DNA of 64,000 bases from Blasia pusilla (GCA_050084515.1 CM114274.1:14322001-14386000); one strand, 5' to 3'. Counted from the stretch's first letter, positions 1-11,824 are shown. Program-made: numbers and translations. The notes: generated by a model not told the origin, from the sequence alone.

Positions 1-1
1 C

Positions 2-716
2 AGAGGATCATCGCTCGTTTCTCATTTAGAGCAAGGCAACTTCACGTACAAACAGCTAAGTTCGGCCACCAATAATTACCATGAGAGCTCAAAGCTGGGA
101 CAAGGTGGATGTGGTAGTGTGTACCGTGGTGAGATTCCTGGCACAGGCCAATTGGTGGCCGTGAAGAGAGTGCATACTGAGTCGGCAGCCGGCCAGAAAC
201 CGTATGTGGCCGAGTTGACGGTCATCAGCCAGATTCGACACAGGAACATCGTTCGGTTACCGGGTTGGTGCAATGAAGGAGCTGAGCTTTTGTTGGTTTG
301 TGAACTCATGCCCAATGGAAGCTTGGATAAGGCTCTATTCAAACCTGCCAATAGTTCAAGCATCCTACCCTGGGATTCACGATTCAACATCGTTTGTGGA
401 ACAGCTGCAGGTCTCCAGTATCTGCACGAACGCTGCCGACAACAGGTGATTCATCGAGATGTGAACATCATGCTTGATGAGAACTTCAATGCTATGCTGG
501 GAGATTTCGGGCTAGCTCGAATGATGGATAGAAGGCTGACACTACATTGGTTGTTGGTACGTTGGGTTACATTGCCCCTGAAGTTCCTTTCACTGGAAAG
601 TTCACCGAGAAGACGGATATTTTCGCCTTCGGTGCAGTCTGCTTGGAGGTCGCATGTGGCAAGAAGGCTTTAGATCTTACGCGGCTAGAAAATGAGATTG
701 TATTAGTCGATTGGGT
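2..716 (+). pseudogene. Receptor-like kinase (L-type lectin RLK type), 5' part of kinase domain
   Basis: The frame opens at the window edge, so the lectin and membrane parts, if present, lie outside. It shows an FTYKQLSSATNNY-type juxtamembrane segment, a glycine loop (GQGGCGSVYRG), the VAVK lysine, HRD, DFGLA and GYIAPE motifs, as in L-type lectin receptor kinases, which sense extracellular ligands at the plasma membrane. Three defects are visible. The catalytic loop reads HRDVNIMLD where the family has HRDxKxxN, so about three codons including the catalytic-loop Lys are missing near 461-466. A frameshift near 535-547 moves the reading to another frame just before the activation segment. A Copia element then interrupts it at 716, and the reading resumes at 5790. 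The first two defects would disable the kinase regardless of the insertion. Family assignment is by motif; the precise subfamily is inference. Confidence 0.85.
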
Positions 717-962
717 TGTTGGAATGTGTAAACGGCAACAAGCGCTGCACCGTAAACAAACATGATTCAACGTAAACGCTGCAAGGCAAGTTGGGCGCTG
801 CACCGTTTGTTACAAGCTTCAACGTAAACGATGCAAGGCAAGTTGGGTGCAACGTAAACGCTGCATAGACGAGTTAGGCTCCAATCAAAACTCATGTATA
901 AAACTCTTCACATGGCTGTGACCAGTTAATTCCGCTCAGCAGAATTGCTGAAATATACTTCA
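717..962 (+). repeat. Copia 5' LTR (246 bp)
   Basis: It begins TGTTGG and ends TTCA, next to the primer site. A TATAAAA box lies near 896-902. Inside, the motif CAACGTAAACGNTGCA occurs three times and AAGGCAAGTTGGG twice, so the LTR contains an internal tandem duplication. It differs from the 3' LTR by four substitutions and no indels. Confidence 0.95.
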
Positions 963-980
963 TGGTATCAGAGCGGGTTT
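963..980 (+). other. Copia primer binding site
   Basis: TGGTATCAGAGC directly abuts the 5' LTR. This is the standard plant Copia site complementary to the 3' end of initiator methionine tRNA. Confidence 0.9.
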
Positions 981-1398
981 CATGTGAGATTTCTAACAAT
1001 TTCTTACAAACTAAAACTCGTGCATATTACGCGTGAGATCTCTAGCAATTTCTCACAAGCTGAAACTGCACCTGAGACAGCTACTTCCTACTCCGAGTGA
1101 GAATATACAGAGAGAATAGGACAGGCAGAACTCTGTACCCTTTTTGAGGGACGAGTAAGCATACTCCCAATAGAGGTACTCATATACAGTGAAAATAGGA
1201 CAGAACTCTGGATAGAAAACAGGAGCATGCAAGTGAAGAGAAGTGTGTACCTCGTTTGTACCTTATTTTTCTTTTTTCTTTTTTCACAGGGGCAAATATC
1301 AAGCTGAAAGAAGAGGAAGAAGACTAGCAATCAGAAGTCGATCATATGCAAGCAAGGAAGACCAGCAAGATCGAAGCGAGCACCTATCAAGATCAAAG

Positions 1399-3752
1399 AT
1401 GACGAGCCTTACCGACAACATATTGAGTGAGAGCCACAAGCTCGATGAGAACAATTACGGCACTTGGCGATACAGGATGAAGGCCATTCTGATGGCATCT
1501 GATCTTTACGATATAGTTGATGGCAGAGAAGAGAAGACCTCGAATATGGATGCTCGAGCCACGAAAGACTTCGAGAAGAGAGATCGAAAGGCCCTTGGAA
1601 TTCTGATGATGTCAACTAGAGATTCTCAAATCCCTCATTTGAAACATGCAGAGACCTCCAAGGAAGCTTGGACTACACTTGAAGCGGTTCATGCTAGCAC
1701 AAGCATGACCAGAAAATTGGCATTGCAGAGGCGAATTTACTCAATGAAGATGAGCTCGACCTCGACTATGTATTCACACCTCAGCATTATGAAAGAGCTA
1801 AGAGATGATTTGGCAGAAGTTAAGGTCTTAATTGATGATGAAACCATGGCAGCCACTATGATGAATAGTGTGGCCCAAGACTCCTACGGGGACTTCATAA
1901 ACTCTCTAGCCGTGAGAGAAAAGACGCCTACATTATCTAAACTATGCATACTCCTACTTGACGAAGAAAGGAGACGCAACGACCTTGCTGCCCAAGAAGG
2001 ACAAGAATCGGGACCTAGCACTCTATTCAGCCAGAAGAAGGGAACATTCCCTCGTCAATATGAAGAAAGGCGATCACAAGAGCGCAACACATCCGGACCA
2101 AAGGCCCAAACCTTCCGCACCACCGAAAAAAATTTCAATGGTAAGACCTATAGCACTACCAGCAAGAAGGAGTGCACAATATGCGGTAAGATTGGCCATG
2201 ACTCCAATCAATGTTGGTACAGGAATGATCGCCACAATCGATCAATGAGACCACAAGAAAAGCAACGAAGCTTCCTCGCCGAGAATGGGAGAACCAATCG
2301 AGCACTCACACCAGAAAGTGAAGATGATGCACGAGGACTTATCTCGGCATTGGTTACCACAAACCAAGTGGACAAGTGGTTCATTGATAGCGGCGCCAGC
2401 AACCACATGATCAAAAATAAAGGTTGGTTCACATCTTACAAACCTTTGATGAATGGACCTGAAGTATCAATGGGAGACGGCTCCATTCACTCTGCGATTG
2501 GGGAAGGAGATGTGCAAGTGACATTGCCCTCGGGTGAAGATTATACAATCAAGGATGTGTGGCATATTCCAGCTTTAACACACAACCTTATCTCCATCGG
2601 CCAGATCACGGAAAGAGAGAATATGAAGGTTGTTTTTTATTCCAAAGGATGCGAGTTCTTACGAGAGGCCGATAATTCTGTCGCTGCCCAAGGAGTAAGG
2701 TATGGACGACTATATAAACTTCTTAGCAAGCCGAGCCCTCAACTATTTGCAAGATCTTCAAACCAACTACAAGTTTGGCATGAAAGACTTGGGCACTTTA
2801 ACACGAAGGGCCTCAAGTTGTTAAGCAAAGACAATATGGTTGGAGGGTTACCTAAATTAAGTGGAGAAATATCCACTTGTGACACTTCTTATTTACGAGG
2901 CAAGCAATCGAGGCAAAAGTTTGACAAACATAGCCTCTCAAGGGCTCCAACTCCCCTCCACCTAGTCCACATCGACCTTGGAGGACCAATTCAAACGGCT
3001 TCACTATCAGGGGCAAGGTACTACATGCTATTAGTTGATGACCATTCAAGATTTATGTGGGTTTATTTCCTACAACACAAATCCAATGCATTAGGTATAC
3101 TCAAGAAATTTCTTACATTGATGAGAACTCAATCTACTACAGCAGTGGGATCCTTGCATCTACACCTTGGCGAGCCGCCCTCAAAGGTAAAGGTGATACG
3201 AACAGATAGGGGAGGTGAATTCATGGGGAAAGCATTTGAGACCTTTTGTTGCGATCATGGCATCCGTCATCAACTTACTATGGCCTACACCCCACAACAA
3301 AATGGTATTGTTGAGAGGAGGAATCGAACAATAGTTGAGATGGCAAGGTGCATGTTGAAGGGGCGAAATCTCCCCAACTATCTCTGGGCAGAGGCCATAA
3401 ACACGGCCATCTACATCCTCAACAAGTGCCCAACAAGGGCTTTGGAGGAGAAAACGCTGAAGAAGTCTTCACTGGCATCAAACCAGATGTCTCACACCTT
3501 CGAATCTTTGGGTGTGGAGCTTATGCACATATACCAAAAGAATTGAGGAGAAAACTTGATGATAAAAGTGTGAGATGCATATTTATTGGCTATGGCACTA
3601 GAGAGAAAGCTTACAAGCTCTTCTCCTTGGAGTACCACAAGGTGTTTATGAGCCGTGACGTCATATTTGATGAAGACACTCCCCACTCCGAAGAGCATCA
3701 ATCAAACGACCGAGAGTGGCCTCAAACCTCCCGAATGAGGAGTCGAAAATGA
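1399..3752 (+). pseudogene. Copia gag-protease-integrase
   Basis: The chosen start is the Met at 1399 (MTSLTDN), which begins a gag of the family that reads LDENNYGTWRYRMKAIL; an upstream in-frame Met at 1243 adds a non-conserved leader. In order: gag (UBN2-type), a CCHC knuckle CTICGKIGHDSNQC near 2173-2214, protease active site FIDSGAS near 2383, a GAG-pre-integrase segment (WHERLGHFN) and an integrase core with D (HIDLGG), D (IRTDRGGEF) and E (VERRNRT) all present. In the zinc-binding part the expected second Cys of CxxC is replaced (CDTSYLRGKQ). A likely 1-base deletion near 3455 shifts the frame, and the rest of the integrase reads on to 3752 in another frame. Not translatable as one polyprotein. 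Confidence 0.92.
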
Positions 3753-3831
3753 ATCTGACAAGGATACACCATCCTCAGGGCCCACAACTCATGTTGATCC
3801 ACCACCAACACTTGGTAAAAGAGGTCAAGGA

Positions 3832-5500
3832 TTGGACGATATGGAGTCCACACTTACGCTACCACCTCCACGAAGGTCAAGTCGACTACGCCAACTTCCT
3901 TCCAACTTACGAGAGGATTATATTTTACACATGGCTTTCTTTCTAAGTCATACACCATTTCAGCAAGCTCCCATTGAGCCTCAATCATTCCAAGAGGCAT
4001 GCACTAATCCACATTGGCAACATGCAATGACCGAGGAGTACAATGCCATAGTTGCCAACCGAACATGGGACCTGGTCCGTCTCCCATCAGGGAGGACTGC
4101 TATCCCTACAAAGTGGGTTTATAAGTGTAAGTATAACGCTGATGGATCGTTGTCCAGGTACAAGGAAAGGCTAGTAGCAAAAGGCTATCGACAACGCCAA
4201 GGCATTGATTATGATGAGACATATGCATCAATTGCAAAAATGACCACGATTCGAGTGATCATATCTCTTGCAGTCATGTTTGATTGGCCCCTATTGCAGA
4301 TGGATGTTCAAAATGCCTTCTTAAATGGAACTTTGGGAGAAGAGGTATATCTACAACAACCTCAAGGCTTTACTGCTCCTGGAACTGAAGACCTTGTTTG
4401 CAAGATGCGGAAAGCTCTTTATGGTCTGATGCAAGCAAATCGAATCTGGAATCAAACCTATGACTCGACTATGTTAAACAAACTTGGATTTGCAAAGAGT
4501 AAACACGACCCGAACCTTTATCTCAAGATCTCTACTTACGGGATTGTCATTGTGATCTTATATGTGGAGGACTTGATCATTACTGGAGATGATGGACAAG
4601 GGATACGTGATCTTAAAGAAGGACTCTCCTCTTCATTCAAAATAAAAGATCTTGGGAGTTTACACTTCTGCCTAGGACTTGAAGTAAAGCGAGGGCCAAA
4701 AATGACCTTCTTGACTCAAGAAAGGCATATAGCTATCTTGCTTCAAACTTTTGGCCTAGAGGACTGCAAATCAACGCCCACTCCGACGAGTACAGAGAGA
4801 CTTACTTATAATGATCAAGAGGAGAAGGTGGACTTGAAAGAGTACCACAAATTGGTGGGCTCACTTATCTATATCACCAACTCCCGACCAGATATTGCAT
4901 ATGCAGTAAGCCAGATCAGTCAACATATGGCTGATCCCCGAAAGTCTCACCTTATTGCAGCAAAGAGGGTGGCAAGGTATCTTAAGGGTACAAACACATT
5001 TGGGCTTGCCTACGAGAGAGGAATCCAACAAGCTCCGATAATCTTGGGATTCTCAGATGCTGATTATGCAGGTTGTCCAATCAGTCGCAGATCAACTTCA
5101 GGATATTTCTTCTCCTTTGGAAGTGCGGCTGTGAGCTTCTCATCAAAGAAGCAAGCCTCAATTTCTCTATCTTCCACGGAGGCGAGTACCGTGGATTGAC
5201 AAATGCACAACGGAAGCCATATGGCTTAGAGGACTATTGGTGAACCGGTTTACCCAATATGATCCTCTTGTAATCTTGGGAGATAACATTAGTTCTATTT
5301 ATTTGTCCGAAATCCACTCTTCCATTTATGAACCAAACATATGAAAGCATCACTTTGTTCGAGAAAAGGTACTGAGTGGGGACATTAATGTTGTGTGGTG
5401 TCCGGGAGACGAACAGGTTGCTGACATCTTCACCAAAGGCCTTCCTACTACTAAGTTTGAAAGATTTAGATCACTTCTTGGTGTTTTAGATTCTGTGTAA
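3832..5500 (+). pseudogene. Copia reverse transcriptase-RNase H
   Basis: The reverse transcriptase is continuous from about 4020 (WQHAMTEEYNAI) through ALYGLMQA and the active-site block. The polymerase motif reads YVED at 4561-4572 where Copia enzymes have YVDD, so one catalytic aspartate is replaced by glutamate. RNase H (DADYAGCPISRRSTSGYFF) runs to about 5190, where a small indel breaks LSSTEAEY and gives a premature stop at 5199. The C-terminal reading VADIFTKGLPTTKFERFRSLL is still recognisable and ends at TAA 5498-5500. A frame break near 3752-3832 separates it from the integrase part. It would have been one polyprotein in an active element. Confidence 0.9.
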
Positions 5501-5538
5501 AAACATATGTGTTCAAAGAGGATTCCGTTTAGGGAGGA

Positions 5539-5784
5539 TGTTGGAATGTGTAAACGGCAACAAGCGCTGCACCGTAAACAAACAGGATTCAACGTAAACG
5601 CTGCAAGGCAAGTTGGGCGCTGCACCGTTTGTTACAGGCTTCAATGTAAACGATGCAAGGCAAGTTGGGTGCAACGTAAACGCTGCATAGACGAGTTAGG
5701 ATCCAATCAAAACTCATGTATAAAACTCTTCACATGGCTGTGACCAGTTAATTCCGCTCAGCAGAATTGCTGAAATATACTTCA
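5539..5784 (+). repeat. Copia 3' LTR (246 bp)
   Basis: Matches the 5' LTR over its whole length with four substitutions. It is preceded by the purine tract AGGGAGGA (5531-5538) and followed by the target duplication TGGGT. Confidence 0.95.
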
Positions 5785-6126
5785 TGGGTGTGGCGTAAAC
5801 TCAGCGCTAATGACCTATGGAGCGCAGTGGACAGTAGACTCGAGGGCAAATTTGATGCACGGAAAATGCAGCTCGTCCTTCTCCTAGGTCTTTTGTGCTC
5901 TCATCCGGATCCATCCGAGCGCCCTTCCATCCACCAAGTCGTAGAGATTCTGAATGGCCACGCAGACATGCTTCCCATACATGCATCCAAACCTGCGCCC
6001 AATTATCTGTCCGTCTTACAGCGATATCGCCTCCCCGATTTATGCTCCACAGAAAACTCGGACCTGATTGCTAGGGATTCATCTGATTTAGGAACCCTGA
6101 CTTTATCCACCTCGGCTTCTTCGTAG
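5785..6126 (+). pseudogene. Receptor-like kinase, 3' part (subdomains IX-XI and tail)
   Basis: After the second TGGGT the kinase reading resumes with VWRKLSANDLWSAVD, the DPSERPSIHQVVEIL motif (Arg of subdomain XI present) and a serine-rich tail ending at TAG 6124-6126. Removing the Copia element and one TGGGT restores the frame across the junction exactly, so this is the end of the same gene as 2-716. The tail length and the LLGLLCSHPDPSERPS wording are typical of L-type lectin receptor kinases. Confidence 0.9.
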
Positions 6127-8040
6127 ATGTATTTAGAGACTTCGACCCTTAAGTACTAGTTCATTTTCGTTTCCCGACACTTCAGGATGTTTAGGCAATC
6201 ATTTCTAGATATTGAAGAGGAAGATGTTGTGGGAATATGGGTTTTCTGGCCAAGAAATTGCGTTTTTTAATCCATTTGAGCTCTCTTGTTACTGGTACTT
6301 ACGCCAAATCCATTTCTTCCACATCCTCGGATGCCACTTAAAATCATACTTGTACTTGTTAAAATTTGAGCAGTCGCTTTTGTAGGTGCTACTTCATTCG
6401 CGTTAATAGTTTCAAACCATTTCTTCAAAATTTTAGCCCCCGATCTTAGTGCATAAGTTATGCATATACTTCAAACGCACTTCGTGTGGACCTTTCGTAC
6501 TGTAATTTTCTCATCAAAATTTATTGGGAAGAAAAAAACAATCCTTAAGTTTTAACTGTAGATTTTAAAAGTTATTTCGTTACTTGCATGGCATTAGGTG
6601 AGTTTAGGTGGTGTCATGCTTGTCTCAACTAGTGTGCGAAACCATATGTTAAATGAGGGTTGTAATAAAGAAGTAAAGTGGGGATTATTTTATTTGGATT
6701 TTTCTTATAGTTTCGATGAGGAGGTACTAAATGGGGAAAATAGATTCAGCCCAAAATTTTTGGTGTTTAACTTTACTAGATGGTTATGAGGGTTTTCGTG
6801 CTATTGGTACACTTCCCATCCACTTTGCGCTCCAAACGAGGCTTCAAATTGGATCCCCTGAATAAATATAATTTTCTAATATCTAAGTTCAACTTGAAAA
6901 TTCCACTACTAATTTTGTTTCTTTGATTTTATGGAATTTTGATCCATGTCAACATAGAGGGAATTGGACAAAGAAAACATTTGCAAGCTCTTGTTGAGAT
7001 TTCCAACACGGTTAAGGAGTAAAAGTGTGCGCAAAATTTCAGGCATCAACTTTTAAAAATTGATCCCTGAATTTTTTTCATGCCCCACATGGGCCCAAGA
7101 GATAGTGGGGCAAGGGCAAAAAAATGACCATGCCCCCATTGATGTTCTTGCCCCATAGCTTGAATATGCTTGATAGAAGCACTAGAACAAATGATAGTTT
7201 TTATGATTGGCTCATATATACATTATGGTTTTACCCAAAAGGGAAAAAAGGGGAAGGGGAGGGAGGAAGGGGAGGGGAGAGGGTTGGGGCCAAGTTCGAA
7301 CTTGGCCCCAGCCACTCCCAGGACGCCATGTGTCCCCGTGGGGTTCGCGGGAACGGCGAGCCACGGTGGGCTACGGCGGGCCCATGGGGGGGGCTCACGA
7401 GCTACGGCAGGCCCTGGGGGTGGGGCTCACGGGCTACAACACGCTCACGGGATAGCATGCAGGCTCCGTTGCGGGCCACAAAGCTTGCGCGCGGGGCTGT
7501 ACGCGGGCACCTGACATTGGAAGGGCTTAACATTTGTATTTTCTGGACCAAGTTTCAGTAATGAATCTGTTTTTTTCTCTATGTTCTATCTGTTTCTATA
7601 TCTACTCTTGATATGCACTTCTATATATTATTTTGTTGGATGTTGTTGCACCTTATATTAGTGCCATCAGTTCTTTGCACTTACATACCAATCTCTGATT
7701 TGTTTATGTCTTGTCTTGTTTCAATTGTTGACATGCACTGTCACACATTCTTTTATTGAACATACAATTTTGAAAGGTTTTAAAATTTTGTATTCATGTT
7801 TTACAACAGTATCATCAACTGTTTATCCTTGCATACTAGTGTTTGGTTTTGTTTCTTATACATTTTAATGTTTCATATTCGATACATGCAAGTTAAAGGT
7901 CAATCTCTGTCACTCTTATACTTGTTAATGGGAGCATTCCTATTTACTAATGAGAGTAATCTAAAACAAAAGAAATCTGAAATTTTCATGTCGGATACTC
8001 AGACATATCAAAGAAAGAAAGCCCCATAAAGAACCTGGAA
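6127..8040. other. AT-rich spacer with a GC-rich island at 7235-7505
   Basis: No supported gene. The 7235-7505 stretch is a purine-rich then GC-rich low-complexity block that opens reading frames in all three + frames with Gly/Arg/Ala-rich translations; the equal openness of all frames argues against coding. It may be the remnant of a repeat. Confidence 0.6.
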
Positions 8041-8500
8041 TTTAGTAGAAAGAAAAGAGTCATATAAAAGAGACTCAGTCATATAAAGCAAACTTGCTTG
8101 ATATGACTGAGTCATATCAAGCAAATTATACTCATTGACCAACGAAACTCATCAATATGATTCCTTCATGTTAAGTGACTCAAGCATATGCATTCATTTA
8201 GACAAAGAAAGTATCAAAATGACTCAAAAAAATTATGACTCAAAAAATTTCTAGTCATTTAAATGAATTATATTGATCAATATGATTAACTAGAATTTTA
8301 TGACTCAATAACCTAGTCATTTAGAAAAAAATATATTGATGAATAAGACTTGGTAAATTTTATGACTCCATCATCTTGAGTCATTTAGAAAAATGGAAGT
8401 GATCAATATGACTCAATAGTATGTTATGACTAAGTCATACTCAGTCATATAACCAAATCATAGAGATCAATATGACTTAGTCATGCTTCACGACTCAGTC
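8041..8500. repeat. TGACTCA/TGAGTCA-rich repeat block
   Basis: The heptamer TGACTCA or its complement, or one-base variants such as ATGACTTAG, recurs many times in about 450 bases, mostly in ATATGACT contexts. A near-perfect 20-bp inverted repeat with a 2-base loop occupies 8072-8113 (arms start GACTCAGTCATAT; one mismatch). It is a diverged short-period repeat; the motif equals the core site of bZIP (AP-1/GCN4-type) factors, but binding is not shown. Confidence 0.7.
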
Positions 8501-9249
8501 AAGGTGTCCACCATTCCAATATGGAAAAATGGCATGCGGTGGATCCTTGATCAACCTTCCCACCATGCGAACAACACCTCGATGTAAAATACTCGCAAAA
8601 AACTCCTCTCGCATCATCGATTTTCTAGATCCTGATAGAGATCATTCCTTATACACCTTCACGCAATAGTACATTTATTCCCTAAAGCCATGGGTTCCGT
8701 TTATTTTACCACGGTACACAATTCCGTGTAAAGTGGTTCCCACAATATCGCTCAGGTCATGTCCTATTACTACATTCTTATCAAAAATCAAAGTTATTGC
8801 ACATGGAACGATCAATCTCAACCCCACAGAAGTACTACGTCTCTTGAAAAGAATTTGAACTATATGACATACAACCTCTTTGTCAAGAATGCCCAAGCGA
8901 ACGTGATATTTACTTATTTGGAAAGGATTTGAAATTGGGCATTAGCTCCAAATCCCTCTGATCGCGGAAGCTTAGAGTTTCTTATTGCAAATGCAAAAGT
9001 ATTAGGTGTAGACAATGTAGATTCGAGATTAAGGCCAATAACAATGGTAGTATGATTGTAAACCCGTTTGAGGATTGGATATTTTTCATGAGAAATGAAA
9101 GACTTGGTTCAAAAAGATAAATGTGTAATTATGAAATTTTATAAATGATGAATCTTGATTGATTTGCGGATGTATCGTGTGCCATCGTATCACTATTATT
9201 GGAATCATTTCTAAATCACCTTTCTTTTTGTATTTCGATAAAAGACAAG
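8501..9249. other. Spacer, nothing recognised
   Basis: Short reading frames only, none with recognisable motifs. Confidence 0.5.
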
Positions 9250-11065
9250 ATGGAGTTGCCACCTCATGAAGACCGTAGCCCTCACGACAACCAAGACGAC
9301 GGAAGAGTGGAAGTTTCATCACCACGAGCGTCGTCACGCCATTATCAGCAAGGTGGACTGTCAAGGAGCCTTAGAGCCATACTATCTTCCTTGGATGTTC
9401 AAAGAAGAAATCGTTGTACTGAAGAATATATACAAGACGAGAGTGGAGATAAAGGGCGAGTACAGATGGGGGCGGAGGATAGACGAGATGGTTTGAATGA
9501 CCTCTTTGTAGGTCGTAGTACGAGCTTTGATAAGCCCGGGGAGAGTTATGATCGTCCTATACATAGCAGTGCTCCTCCCCAAACCTTTTGTGGGGAGAGT
9601 GCTCCGGATAAAAGCGAGGTAATGTCTCGTCTATCACAGTTGGAGAGTTTAATAACAAATTCCCAACACAATTTTGAATTGGTCACGGAATTCAACATTT
9701 TGAAGGGGAAGTATGAACAGCTATCTGAGGAGCATATCAGATTGAAGAAAGAGATGGAGAGGTTTTTGAACAAATCTATTGCCAGAGATGACCTCCATAA
9801 AAGGCAAAGAGCTATGATGATTGACCACAAAGAGCAGTGGAGGAGAGCATACGAGAACATCATGACAAGAGGATAGCAAGAGATAAATGAATTATTGCGA
9901 TGGAGAGCAAGAGGTAATGTGGGAGAACTCACCTCCGTGACAACCCTACTTGAGGGTAGTCTCGTGAAGGAGGTTTATATGATCTTATTTCAACCTATCG
10001 AGCAGTTGTGGCCTCCAGCTCGCGCAGCATGGGATAATGTGGTAGATCCAAACGCTGCAAATTATGGCTCTATGATGTTGGCACCAACGCCTCTTAATCG
10101 GAACACACAAGTGCAAGATCTTCGGGATTGGATGATTCAAAAGGAAATTGCAGTATGTGAAGGAGGGGCCCTCACGCCAAACAACTAGCCCAAATGCATG
10201 ATCTGCTTCAACCCCATTGGTGCAGAAGGTTGATTCGTGACAAGCACATGTAAAGCTTGTTATTTGCATCCATATTGTCTTCTAAAGGCCATGCTACTAT
10301 CTCACAAGTGTCCAACTTGTAGACAAGCTTGATCAAGAAGACTCTATCACCTTTTTAGCATATCTTTCCGCGCTCCTTATGGCAATGCATCACCCACTTA
10401 TTGCAAAACCCAAGAGCAAGAAAATTTCACTTTCAGTTTGGGACATCGTAGCCCCCAATCGAACTATAACCCCGAAGTGAACATAGATGGGGTGGTTCAA
10501 GCAGAAATCCCTTGCCAGCGGAGGATTGATCGGACAATACGAGCGTGGTTGGTCTGCTTCATTTGACATGTACAATCGAGAAGAGCTCATCCACGGAACA
10601 GCCATTGATCTCCAAAATCAAGAGGCAGAAAACTTCTTCTTTGCTCAAGGGTTGAATTCACAAGAAGTTCGAGACGCGCTCAACACAACTCAACAACTTG
10701 TGCTAAACCATCATCAAAATCCATCGATGGATGAGCTTTTTTTGAGGAGACTAGAATTGATATTGTCACCTTTCTTATGGCAAGATATTCCTCAAAGGAC
10801 TGAAGGCGGATATCCTCGAACATACTATTATCCTTGTCGAATGCAAGAGGAACTCTTTGGATTCTTCGAGAGAGAATGGGAGATATTTCCGACAGAGCCA
10901 ACACAAGAAACTGATGATGGTGAAGCTCATGTTGAGTTGGAAAGGACTATTCCTCGTGGAGGTGGGACGCGCGTGACTAGAGCGAGGGGAAGAGGAGGAA
11001 GAAATTGTGAGATATCAGCACCAATGTTACATATATCGGATGATGAATCAAATTGGAGAGAATGA
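9250..11065 (+). pseudogene. Unknown intronless protein with coiled coil and RING-like zinc motif, stop-interrupted
   Basis: One frame stays coding-like from Met 9250 (MELPPHEDRSP) to about 10560, broken only by TAG 9874, TAG 10186, TGA 10231 and TGA 10330. A +1 shift near 10560 then leads into a second long frame that ends at TGA 11063-11065. In order: a polar N-terminus; a coiled coil near 9630-9860 (SQLESLITNSQ, LKKEMERFLNK); a zinc motif at about 10195-10326 with spacing C-x2-C-x13-C-x2-C-x2-H-x2-C-x10-C-x2-C, resembling RING or RING-CH E3 ligase fingers; and an Arg/Gly-rich acidic-ended C-terminus (RARGRGGR). Each stop is one C-to-T change from a sense codon (CAG or CGA), which fits decay of methylated cytosines. 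It could be a retrogene or a transposon-borne gene. I do not recognise the family. Confidence 0.6.
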
Positions 11066-11439
11066 GTTGATATTTATAACTTTATAATGTACATAAGTAT
11101 TAGTTTCCTCTCAATCCAGATGTCTTGTAGGGTACTCCTCATTTGTTGTAAAAATGTTTCAAAAAAATTCAAAATATTCCACTAAGGAAACTTGTGAATG
11201 TGAGCCGATCACGAATATTGTCCATGAAATGAGTTCATGAAATGGATGAAATTTTTCTCTTGGATTATAATTCCTTGGATAAAGTGGAAGGTATCATAAT
11301 TGAATGATTTTTTTGATATAAAATTAAATTTTTTTATTACTACCTCCTAAAAAATTACTAACTCATCAAAATAAGTGATTTTCTTTTATTTCTTGAAAGA
11401 TGGGGATTGGAAAAGGGATTTTTTCCATAATTAATGAAG

Positions 11440-11815
11440 GAAAATAATGTATGAATTTTTTTAAGTGACAAATATTGCATGGGGTAGAATTTGAAAGGGA
11501 CTTGGGTGGAATAGAAAACCAAATTTACTTATTAATTAATTTTTTTAATACTATAATAGGTGAATATAAATATTACTAAATTTTTATAAATTTGAAACTG
11601 CTAGATAAATAAATTCAGAGGTGCCTTGATTCATATGTAATGGAAAGGGAAATTGAATTTTAATGGAGAATGAATAGATTTGGTTTGAATTTTATGGAAG
11701 GATGAATTTACTCTAGGGAGTAGGATATCATTTACATTTGAATGCAAGAGTGTAATTACTTACAAGAGTGAAATGTAATAAATCTTCTAACATTCCATAG
11801 AATAGTGCAGATGGT
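11440..11815. repeat. AT-rich dispersed repeat, copy A
   Basis: Words such as ATGGAAAGGGAAA, AGGATATCATTTA and AAGAGTGAAATGT occur in the same order here and at about 40640-41010, with comparable spacing. No coding content or clear termini. Confidence 0.6.
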
Positions 11816-11824
11816 CCCCAAGTA

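Larger units (their letters stand above)
717..5784 (+). mobile_element. Ty1-copia LTR retrotransposon, full length but coding-defective
   Basis: The element has 246-bp LTRs at both ends beginning TGTTGG and ending TTCA, and is flanked on both sides by the same 5-bp duplication TGGGT (712-716 and 5785-5789). A tRNA-iMet-type primer site (TGGTATCAGAGC) follows the left LTR and a purine tract (AGGGAGGA) precedes the right LTR. Domain order is gag, zinc knuckle, protease, integrase, reverse transcriptase, RNase H, which is the Copia order. The two LTRs differ at four of 246 positions, so insertion was fairly recent, yet the coding region carries several frameshifts. It sits inside the kinase domain of a receptor kinase pseudogene. 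Confidence 0.97.

Noticed and set aside
7124-7561. Three overlapping frames of 82-145 codons
   Set aside because: All three frames are open in a GC-rich low-complexity stretch, with no motif.
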